Assembly (NCBI RefSeq): GCF_015706575.1
Contig: NW_024037063.1
Location: 19,468,927-19,532,926 of the forward strand
Source of the DNA: Patiria miniata
Lineage: Eukaryota > Echinodermata > Asteroidea > Valvatida > Asterinidae
DNA length: 64,000 nucleotides
Direction: 5' to 3'
Made by a program: the position numbers and the translations under genes. The notes beneath the pieces were generated by a model. That model was not told where the DNA came from, ran no database searches, and saw only the letters and a program-made list of their open reading frames with translations. Positions 31,006-43,000 of the stretch are shown here, in pieces; the first letter of the stretch is position 1; every line of letters starts with the position of its first letter.

Positions 31006-34000
31006 ATGAATTTTTCTGAACCATTTAAGCAGAGTAGTCATATATGTAAATTTTCACCCAATGGGAAATATTTGGTAAGTATTTATCGCTGTATAACGAC
31101 GTTTCTTGTGGTGGTTTGTCACTCCTAAAAAAATCCCGGCAGTCGACGTTCATGACGTTAGTGACGTTATTTTTACGGGAACTTACGGTCAATGACGCGG
31201 TAACTTATGCAATCAGTGCAGTGGCAACATGATATGCACTGGCGCTTACGCTTACGCCCCGCCCCCGCATTAATACACTTCGCCTCACATTGCCACTTTG
31301 CCCAATATTGCCACTGCACCCTTTTTGTACAAAGTTTAATAGTCGAGTATGGAGAGTCAAGAAATTTTTTATTTTAAAGTATTTCCCGACCTAACAAACA
31401 TGACAAAATCATGAAATTGGAAATGTTTCTCAGTCCCAGGAATAGGCCTAAATTTCAACATTTTTGCAATTTGACTGACCTTCATTGAGATGATGATTGA
31501 TAGTAATGGCGTCAGGCATGTCAGGGTGTAGCCCCATAAATGTGGCCTATTTACTGGACTGCCTCCGTAAACATAGGCCACACATCCACATGTACAAAAA
31601 CGTGTCGCACTTTGCCAAATTTTGATTTTCGCATTTAGGCTTAGTTTGTAGGTTTTTTTGCTTTAGAAGCATACTCACCCTCTTTATCGGCTAATCAGAA
31701 AGTGCTGCCTTTTTCAGATGTATCTTTTTCGTGAAATTTCCAGATTCATTTTTACACGTTTGCGTATCAAAATTTCAACATGAAATTTCACAAAAATTAG
31801 ACATCTGAAAAAGGCAGCACTTTCTGACTAGCCTATAAAGTAGTCCGAGTAACTTGGACCCAACTTATCGCCTTTTTAAAAATTTGGACATGGTCTGGCG
31901 ATAGTAGGGTCCAAGCCCATTCCTTGACCTAGACAACACAGTCACTGACAGTCCCAAAAACCAACATTTTCCAACAAAAAACATCAGATTTCACCTTCAA
32001 AACGCCCTCCAAATTACTAGATATGTCACCTGAGGTACAAGTAGACATAGATGATTAAGATGGTTGTACTTAAGTTTACTTACGATCCGGAAAAAAAGTG
32101 AAATTTTCCGTTCAATTCTGGAGACCCCCTCTGCCTAGGTTGTCGTTGTTGTGCTCACGTTCAAAACTGCATGATAATGGCGTCTGACCTCGACCTCATG
32201 CAAATGTGGTGCAGTGCGCTTGCGCATAATGCACTGCATGCATACACGGCAGATTCCCCTGCGCCGCGCCGACGACTGTTTCCTGATGTAGAGCGCTGTG
32301 TAAGTTCGCGGTACGCCTGGGAGTCGCGCTGGCTAGCCAGGCGTACCGCGAACTTACACAGCGCTCTACATCAGGAAACAGTCGTCGGCGCGGCGCAGGG
32401 GAATCTGCCGTGTATGCTGCATTATGTGCATTATGCGCAAGCGCGCCGCACCACATTTGCATGAGGTCGAGGTCAGACGCCATTATCATGCAGTTTTGAA
32501 CGTGAGCACAACAACGACAACCTAGGCAGAGGGGGTCTCCAGAATTGAACGGAAAATTTCACTTTTTTTCCGGATCGTAAGTAAACTTAAGTACAACCAT
32601 CTTAATCATCTATGTCTACTTGTACCTCAGGTGACATATCTAGTAATTTGGAGGGCGTTTTGAAGGTGAAATCTGATGTTTTTTGTTGGAAAATGTTGGT
32701 TTTTGGGACTGTCAGTGACTGTGTTGTCTAGGTCGAGGAATGGGCTTGGACCCTACTATCGCCAGACCATGTCCAAATTTTTAAAAAGGCGATAAGTTGG
32801 GTCCAAGTTACTCGGACTACCTATAAAGAGGGTGCTCGAGTATGCTTCTATTTCTAAAGCAAAAAAATCCTACAAACTAAGCCTAAATGTGAAAATCAAA
32901 ATTTGGCAAAGTGCGACACGTTTTTGTACATGTGGATGTGTGGCCTATGTTTAAGGAGACAGTCCAGTAAATAGGCCACATTTATGGGGCTAGTCAGGGT
33001 GCAACATTCTTTCCTTAAAAATTATAGTAAAAATAAAAAAGGAAGCGTACTGCTGGGTATTTTATTATGGGCAGTGTATATTTTGCCGGAGACGTCAAAC
33101 CTTTAGTAAACGTTAGCTTGCCGGATATGCGCTGAACATGCGCAGTTACTGTTTTTTGGTACTATTTTTCGGTGACAAATTTTAGTCTGGCTCCATACCA
33201 ACATTATCGTGGTAACTCCGCATTCACAAAATGGGAATCAGACCATTTTACAATTTCGGACTTTATTTCCCTTTAAAAAAAATCCTCCAGGGAGCCACAA
33301 ATCTGAAAAAGAAAATGTAAGGCCAAAAAAAAAAAGTCTCCGGTTTCTGGTATGCGCGCGTGTCACCGTAGCCATGGGCGTCGGCAAAATGAAAAAGGTT
33401 TTTTTCAATAAAAGATGATGTCTCAAAACCGCCAAACTCACTGGTTTGACTGGAATCCTGCTGCTGCACAATTTTAACGTGTTTTTAGATGGGGTTATGA
33501 TCGAGAATAAGCTTTATGTGGCCTCTCCGCACTCCCATATATTTGCACTAAGTTTAGTCGGGCACCATTTGCAGTCATCAGCCGACATTTGAAGCAAAAA
33601 AGACGGGTTAAAAAAAAAAAAGGCTGCGTCGCCGCACCACTTTTTGCGGAAGCTCCATACCAGAAACCTTAGACTTTTTTTGGCCTAATACTCTGCAATA
33701 AAATGTTTGAGACATGTTAAAATAATAAATGAAGAATATTCCTATTTTTGGGGGATGGGGAAAAAAAAACAGAGAAATGTCGCCAGCGGGGATCGGGATC
33801 GAACCCGGGTCTTCCCGCTCATGAGATCCGTTGCTTATCCACTAGTCCAAGAGTGCTACACAACCGTTGGTGGTAATTTAATATATCAGCTCTATCTTAG
33901 AGAGTACAGTGCCCTCTGTTGATATGGATTGCCGCCGGCAAACCTTTAGTAACATTAGCTTGCCGGCATTACCTCCGGCAATATATCCACTATCATTATT

Positions 34001-37000
34001 ATACTTTGTCTAGTCAAACTGGGTCAACAGACAAAGCAGGCAAGTTGTGGTCACAGCTGTTGTTACTCTTCCGGAGTCAAAGCATAGCTGTATCAAGTTA
34101 CTTAAGCTTAATTAAGCAGTCCAATTAAAGCAGTCAATCCTGCCTTTGGGGCTGGGAATTCTTATGGGTTTGTAAACAATCACTTGATTGATTTTGACTG
34201 CAATGACAAGTTGACACAGAATGTATGATTGCATAGGAGGGTTAAAGATAAAATGTTCATGCCCCCCAAAAATGATTCTTCAGTAAATCTTAATTGGGCC
34301 TATTTTGAAAATTTTTATTTGTTGGAATGGAATTTGTTTGGAATATCCTCAAGAAGTTCTTTTCTGTTGTTGCAGGCGAACACCTTGCAGTACAGGCTGA
34401 TTGTACGAGATGTCCAGTCTCTTCAGATCCTACAGCTGTACACCTGTCTGGATGCTGTCCAGCACATTGAGGTACGTGTAGATGTTCAGCAAACGTTCAT
34501 TACTAATTGTGTCAAGCATCAGTGGCCATTACGTTTGCGTCAGTTACAGAATGGAGCTTTAAATAGGAAAAAAGGACTGGACACAAAAATAAAGTTGAAC
34601 AGCACACTGCTGAACTCAATTCTTTAAAAGTGGAGCGCTGTTGTTCAATGGTTACAGTGTTTGACTCGTGTGGTAAATGGGTCCGAACCCCGACATGGTG
34701 CTTGTGTTTCTTGGGCAAGATCCTTTACTACAATCGCCTCTCTCCACCCAAGAGTATAAATGGGTATACATGTGAAGGTAGAGACCAGAATGCGCTGATC
34801 TCGAGCTGCTGCAAAAACTGGTCTCATGGCCCGATGAACAAGGGTAATAATTTTAAGTACTTCCAAGCCTTTGGCATAATTCAATGCAATTAAATTTGAC
34901 TTTATTATCCCTGACGGGAAATTCCATTGGCCTTTTACATTTTAAACACATTAATGAACACTTACAAAATTACAAATAATAAATAATATTACACAAAAAT
35001 CACAATACATGTACTTCACTATAGAGAGATATAGAAAGTTATTAAAATTCAGTACAGATAAAATACTGCAGTCTGCACATAACCTAAAAGAAAAGGCCTG
35101 TTTAAAATTACATGTGATTACAAATAAAAATTCTGGTGCTATGTAAGCACCACATTATCATTATCATCGTAAGTACAACTAACATTTTCATTGCAAACTT
35201 GTACAACTTACAAATTCATGGTAATTTATGTTTGGTTAATTCATTGATCTGACTATCGTTGCAGTGGTCATCAGACTCTGCTTTCATCCTGTGCGGCATG
35301 TTCAAGCGAGGCATCGTGCAGGTCTGGTCGTTGGAACAGCCGGAGTGGACCTGCAAGATCGATGAAGGGTCAGCCGGCCTCATCGCCGTACGCTGGAGCC
35401 CAGATGGAAGACACATACTAACTACTGCTGAATTCCACCTTAGGATCACCGTCTGGTCGCTGGTGACCAAATCAGTGTCCTACATCAAGTACCCGAAAGA
35501 AGCTAAACAGCGTAAGTGTTGAGGAATTAATTGTCACCAAAGTTTTACCCTGAAGTAATTTTTTGCTCAGGAACTTTCATTATTCCTCCAAACCCACCAC
35601 TTTGTAGGAAACCAATTTAACACGTTCATCAAGTCCCATTAATCCTAACCGTGCCAAAAGCAACATAAAACAACAGAGGTTAAAATTTGTTGCATACTGT
35701 TGCATTTAGCGTTGCATAACTGTTGTATTTAGCAGTCAACTCAAGGTGCATGCTACTTACATCATGTTGCATTTAGCAGGGTAACTGCGAAAACAAGTAG
35801 TGCCAAGGTTGATATAACAGAATCCACCATTGCATTTTGTTGCAATTAGCATGGCTCACATTTCAGCTGTGTTTGATTTTGTTGCATTTAGCAGGGTAAC
35901 TGCTCATAGTGCCAAGTCTGATACAACACAATCCACTATTGCATTTTGTTGCAATTAGCATGGTTGTTATTTCAGCTGTGTTGGATTTTGTTGCATTTTG
36001 CATGTTAACTGCTCATAATGCCAAGGCTAATACAACAGAATCCACTATTGCATCTTGTTGCAATTAGCATGGTTGTTATTTCAGCTGTGTTGGATTTTGT
36101 TGCATTTAGCATGGTCACTGCTCATAATGCCAAGGCTAATACAAAAGAATCCGCTATTGCATTTTGTTGCAATTAGCATGGCTCATATTTAAGTTGTGTT
36201 TGATTTGTTGCATTTCGCCGGGTAACTGCTCTTAGAGCCAAAGCTGATGCATCAGAATCCACTGTTCCATTTGGTTGCATTTAACAGGGTAACCTTGTTC
36301 ACTGCACAGAATCACTCCACTCTTGCATTTTGTTTCATTATTTTTGATTGATACCGCACTCCTGGCATCCTAGCTTTTTTAGACCAAAGTTGTTGCATTA
36401 AGCATGATTTAAACTGCCATACATTTTTGTTTGAAATAGTGCTGCAGCCGCATTTACAAGCAATATTTGCAATATTGACAGGCATATGTTGTTGGTTTTC
36501 CCATAAAGCCTTACATTTTAGTCGTGATGGCAAGTACCTAGCACTGGCAGAGAGACGAGACTGCAAGGATTTCATCAGCGTTTTTGCCTGCAACACTTGG
36601 CAGTTAGTAAAGGTGAGCCTCCTTTGTATTATGTTGTTAAATGGTTCTTGTTCTGAAACCTGTTTTTCCCCTTCATAGTGTCATAAAGCGCTTGACAGGC
36701 TAGTTCAGTATTTTTCATTGAATTAGCAAGCAAACTTCACAAGTAAACTGAGGTGGGACTCAAACCACTTGACCACAGAGCTTGCGAGGGTTTCCTGCCT
36801 AGTTCAAATCTGACATAGCAGCGGGTACCAAAATCGATGACTTTTATAAAGTTTATGTGAGTGTATTCAAATAATTGGGTTTTGTCCCTTCCCCATGTCA
36901 TGTTACAAAGCACTGTTTGCACATTCCTTTCTGGAAACCTTTTCCCTCGGCAGTGTACAGTGGTGTTTGAAGTTAAGTTCTGAAGAGAAACATGAAAGTG

Positions 37001-40000
37001 TAGGCACCTGGAGGTTTGAGTTCTTTTGTGATGGTTCACTAAAAAACGGACTGAAAATGGACAACAGCAGTGACAGCTTATCAAGATTGAGGGGCTGTGC
37101 TACCAGTTTCAGCATGCCATTTAACTCTAGGTGGCACTGTTCAGACTACATTGATGAACCTTGCCTGTTATTTTCAGCATTTTGAGACGGACACCAGAGA
37201 CATGGCCGGCCTGGAGTGGTCCCCCGACGGCAGAGTGCTCTGTGTCTGGGACTCCCTGCTTGAGGTAAGAAATGCTCCTCCCTTACTACTACGGGTACAC
37301 CAGTTTCAAATTTGTCTTAAAGTTAGGGTGCGTCTCAAGTCATTTCCGAGACAAGTTCTGGACAAGTTGCGGACATTTTGTCGGCAAGACATTCTAAACA
37401 ACTTCCCCCCAATCTTCCCGCAATAAAGTTATCAGTATCGATGAGTCAAGCAGTTGCTAATGACAATTCCCAGGAACATGTCCGGGACAAATGCAGAGCT
37501 TCTTCCGGACAAAATGAATGATTCTACCCGCAATTTGTCTGGAACTCGTCCCAGATATGAATTGAGACGTGCCCTTCAGAAAGATGGATATGTAGAAATA
37601 AATGCACTCCAGCGGTTGTTTTGTCAGAGGAAATTGCAGTGGCGGAGTTTGCAAATGTTAGTGGGTCATTCTAAAAATTTGGGGTCAACTTCTTCCTGTT
37701 ATATCTGACATGTATTTAAGATTTTATGATTCCGGATGCACTCCTCCAAGAGTGATTATGAATATCAAACTACCTACCCAACAAATAAAGAGTCGGTTGA
37801 TGTCATTATTAATGATTCTTGAATGGCAGTAACAGGGACAGGAAAAATGTCACATTTTGGCCCTAAGTTTATAAAATGGCCCTAGTAGCTGTAATTCAGC
37901 CAATACATGTAGATTTCAGAAATTGTGTCTTTGAAAAAGAAACTTTACCAATAGAGAACACTAATGATAGTGCCCTTATTTCCATTAGGACGTGCATTTT
38001 ATATTATATAACTGACATAGAGATCCTTGTCATTTGATTGGTGGAACTCACATCACGTGACATTCGTTATTGCTCCCATTCACGCTGGGGCTCCAAAAGT
38101 CCCATTCGCCCATGAGGAATGGGAAATCCTGTTCAACAGTTAGAATCATTCTTGTTCCATGACGCGGTATTGTGTGCAAATGCATGCTGGTGTGCGCGTT
38201 GCGCATAGCGCATATTGTTCCAAAGAGCCAGCGCTACAGAGTTGGGTTCGTCAAGGGGAGGTTTGAAAGAGAGAAATACATTTTCCACTAATTTTGTAGT
38301 GCAATAAAAGTTCAAATATGTCAAATTACAAGGATCTATATGTCAGATATATAAAACAAATATTGAGTGGCTTTAAATTGTGAAATGGGAGGAATATTAT
38401 CGCTCGGTAAAATCTGGAATTGTTTAGTTCGCCTCATGAACTGGAAAAGTCCAGAATTTACCTTACGATAATATTTCTCCCATTCCACTCTGAGCCACTG
38501 AATATTTGTATACTGTTGTTAATTATCCGTTCTTTATTGCTCAAATGCAGTGCCACATACAAATGCATGTTGAAGCCTTCAAAATAAAACGTCATTTTCA
38601 TTAGTGGTGGGAGATATCAGAGATTTCAAAATCCAGTTATCCTTTTTTTTTCTTCAAACCGACTAACGATTATCTGATTTCACTCGAAGTTCCCATTCAG
38701 CTCACAGTCATGCCAACAAAAAGTGAGGAGTGAGGTGCCGCATGCAATGCCCTCCACAATGATTGGGTATAGTTTGTGGGATTTAATGACCACTGGGCCT
38801 TTACAAAAGCACCCCTGAGCTGTAATGGTGAAAAAAATGGTCAGACGAATGGGCAGACTATTTATGAACAAAGAAGACCACTAGCCAGTGAATGCGGTTA
38901 CATTCAGAGACCATGGAGCAAATTGGTGTATGCCAGATACCCTCTGCAGCTTGTGTTTAAGAAAATGGCTGCTTCTTTTTTTAAGGTTGGTTTCGAATTT
39001 CCAGTTTCCAAAATCCAAACCGAATAGTGGCATTCAAACCGAATTTTAAACAATCTGGATTGTAATCCCATCTCTACTTTTCATTGTCACGTTTTCTTTT
39101 TTTACTTTTCTTGACAGTACAAGGTGCTGCTTTACTCCGTAGACGGCCGCTGTCTGGCTACCTTCAAGGCGTATGACTATGCCTTGGGGATCAAATCCAT
39201 TGCCTGGTCCCCGACAAGCCAGTTCCTTGCCATCGGAAGTTTTGATCAAAAGGTGAGAGCCAAGTCTCAAAAGTATTAATAGTCTTATTTATTTCTGGTA
39301 ATGAAACCAAAGATTCCTCAAATGCGTGACAGACTTTAGGCCACTGTGGAGAGATGGGCTCATCGCCGGTTCGAGGACTGTGCGATCGGCCAGGCTATCC
39401 AGAGTGCCCCAACGGAGCTGAGATAAGCCCGGGTTGGCCTTGTTTGTTATAAAAGCATGCCTCCTGCAAGGTCGGCACTTGCTGGCATGTATTAGCTCTA
39501 GAATTACCAGTTATCCATGTAGGACTATGCAATCCAAGGAACCATAACCGATTTAATCCACCGTTTGTTTGATTAGTCACAGACAGTTGAAAATTCAATC
39601 CTGTTCCCTGCCACGCCTTTTACACAGGCTAGTCACCAACAGTCAGATCATATTTCTTGTAGGCAATGTGACAGTCAAATTCCATCAACAGACAAAAGCA
39701 GGTGACTGGTAGGCACAGCTGGCTTATCAATCTCCTACAGTCAAAGCATAGCTATATCAGGTTATAACAATCACAGCCAGTCAATCCTGCTTTGTGAACG
39801 CAGGGAGCACTCAACTGTTAAAACAGTCACCTGATTTATTCTGACTGCTGGGCTGGCCTTGTTGGAATTTGCCAGGCAGAAAGGGAGGGTTAAGGAGCCA
39901 TCTGCAGTTTCGCCTGTGAGAGCTTTTACTTAGTCATGCACGGCTTAACCCCCTAGGCCCTTTTTGCTAAGAACCATCCTCAATCCTCCAAAATTTTGCA

Positions 40001-43000
40001 ACTCCGCCTAAAATTTTCAAAATTGTCAGACAGTCCTGCCTCAAAATGCATTCATCATCAATCCTCCAAAATCATCCTCATCCCAAAATTTGCTCTCGTG
40101 TTTAAATGAAGGATAACCAACGCCAAATCCTTCAAAATCTTCAGACAGTCCTGCCTCAAAATGCATTCATCCTCAATCCTCCCAAATCCTCTTGTGCTTC
40201 AATCACCATTCATCCTCAATCCTCCAAAATCCTCATTTGATTCAATCACCATTCATCCTCAATCCTCTAGAATCCTCCAAAACCGCCAGGAGGATTTTGG
40301 AGGAGTGAGGTGGGTTAGGGTAGACAATCGTATATGACTACTGGCAGAGTGTTGTCTAACTTTCTGTTATACATGGTTCACCCTAGTGTATTTTCCATTT
40401 CAAGGCACAAGTATTATGAGTGACGTCTAGCACACCTTCTTTTTCAAAGTGCAGTAAATTTATCCTGAAAACAATCAGTTTGTCAGCTCTTAACTAAATT
40501 TGGCAGGAGTTTTTTCAAAGATCACATTGTTGCTCTCTTCAAATTTAGTGTGCATTTGTCTTAACAGGTTCGTGTTTTGAACCATGTGACGTGGAAGACG
40601 GTCGTGGAGCATGCTCATCCACCTAACCTTGACAGTGGTTCAGTTGTAAGTCCAAAATGAAACAGAAAACCAAATAGAAGTAATAAAACATTAAATTTTT
40701 TGAAGGCTTTTATGTTTCTGCTCTACATCTTGCCATTAAACACTCCAGAATCCGCCACTCCAGAATCCACCACTTATGATGCATTCTCCCCCAATGATTT
40801 TATACCAGGTACTTTACAAAGAAGTCGAGAAGAGACCACAGTTAGTCAGAGAAGGCGGCCGGGGAGTCAGTAACCAGACCAACTGGAGGCCAGATGCCAG
40901 CATGTTCAGCGTCCAGAGTAAATGTAAGTTGCCTTTTGCCATTTCTTTCGCCACTTACATGACAAGGCTTTGCCTCGTCCGCTTTGCAGGGAGGGCACCT
41001 TCGCGGGCAAGTTGCCTGCCATGTGCACGATCAATTTGTGAAAACATATACATACACCCCTTGCGCTTTACAGTATAATGGTGATTTAACCCTAACAGAG
41101 GATGGGGGAATCGAAATCCACACTTGTACATTTTGTCTTCTATCACTGCAACAATTCTTTTGAGTTCATAATCTTCATGAGAGTTTTGAGATTAAAAAAA
41201 ATTTGTGCTCTTTCAAGTACTTGATTAAGTCTTCTTGTCAGCACTTGGACTCAGATTTACGTTATCAAAATGTACCGTCATTGTCCTGATCTGTTGTACA
41301 GATGAAGTCCTTACCGAGGGCTCCATTCAGATCCCGGTGGTCAAGCCAGACCCAGACAAAGCCAATCCCAAGGTCGGAATCAGCCAGCTGTCGTTCAGTC
41401 CAGACAACCGATACATGGCCTCCAAAAATGGTAGGTGGCAAGGTGTTGGGTATTCTGAGTATCACCCGCAGTCCAATAGAGCCCTCTCCGTAACCACCGT
41501 CTGATATGAGCAATGTACATTTTATGCGACCCTGCGCGCCAGCCTTCCGGAGTTAACTTTAGCAATTGTGACGGCATTTCAATCACAAATGTGGAATAAG
41601 CTGTTGATTGGTCAATTTGGCTGCCATGTTTTTGTAATACAATGGATTACCGAAGATCCGATAGAAGGTCTCCCCCTGAATGGTCAGAATCTTGAGGTCA
41701 AGACGTAGTCTAGTTGCATATTTAATCGCAGAATCTGCTCGCATATCTTAAACCCTTGCTGTGCAAGGGGATACTCCATAGATGAGGTCTCGGGTCCACA
41801 GAGGGTGAAATTTCATTTCTGACATCCGACTTTTGCAACATTTTACCGTATTTGTCTGAACAAAAATGGAAGTTGTCAGGCACCTTTTGCCTGGCATTTC
41901 ATGTTAGGCCGTATCTGAATTACGTGATTACAGCTGGCATTTACACATGCACCTATGGAAGCAGCCGAGTCCACTTCTCATAGATGTGTGTGTTGCTGTT
42001 AGCTGTAGCTATAATGCCATGTCTATCTATCTATCTATCGTGTCCAACTCAAATGTTGTTGACCAATGGTGAGCGCAAAGCTGTGCTTTGATGGTGCTGT
42101 TGGCTAAATGTTCAGTAGTTCAAGGTTCCTTCAACAGCGTACATCTCAGTAAGTGGTCCATTGTATAAATTATTACTTTTGTCTGAGCACAAGAACATGA
42201 TACTGAAGGGACAAAAATGACCTCAAGAACCTGATTTTAGAAAAACAGCATTGATCATTGTTTTTTATTTATGACAGATTGGCCAAAATAATTTTACCTT
42301 CAAGATATGTTTGTACTGTCGCTCAAAATGAAATACTGTGAGATAGTAAGTATTTCTAGTGTAATTCTTTAAAAATCAATATTTGTTTTGGTTTTCAGAT
42401 AACATGCCGAATGCGTTGTGGATATGGGACGTACAGAAGCTATGTCAGTCTGTGCTGTTGTTACAAGTCAACGCTATCAAATGTAAGTTGGATTCCATTA
42501 TGAAAACAGTGATGGCTCATCAGATGTCAATTTATTGTTCATTTTGCTACTTCCAAGCTGTTCATGTTTGATACGTAGGTGATAAAGTTAAATTATACGT
42601 ATATCAAGCCTTCTTATATTTGACCTCCACCAATAGGCCTAATTGTTCACTCTTTGGTTGAGCTTGTATAATTTCATTTTCTCTCAACATGTTGCAAAGT
42701 CGTTCTTCTTGTGCTCATTATTCTACTGTAATCATTTCTGTTTTGGCCATCTTTTTCTACTCACTTATCATGTATCTATTTGGCTGTTAGTCAAACCTTT
42801 GGGTTGTCTGTCTGTATTTTGACCATTAACGTGTCCGTTTGATGTCATATTTCATATCATATTTGGATTTCATTTTTTATGTCATATTTGTGTGCCATAT
42901 TTGTGTGTCATATTTGGATGTCATATTTTATGGCATATTTTAATGTCAGATTTCAGGTCATATTTGGATATCATATTTATTTGTTGGTTGAAACAATATT

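Noticed and set aside
32171..32489. Two 97-codon frames on opposite strands with nearly the same protein
   Set aside because: They are the two arms of the Mutator-like palindrome read on each strand, not genes.
35740..36290. CRISPR-like repeat-spacer appearance
   Set aside because: These are diverged tandem repeats in a eukaryotic intron; there are no constant repeats with unique spacers and no cas genes. The same applies to 25150-25725.
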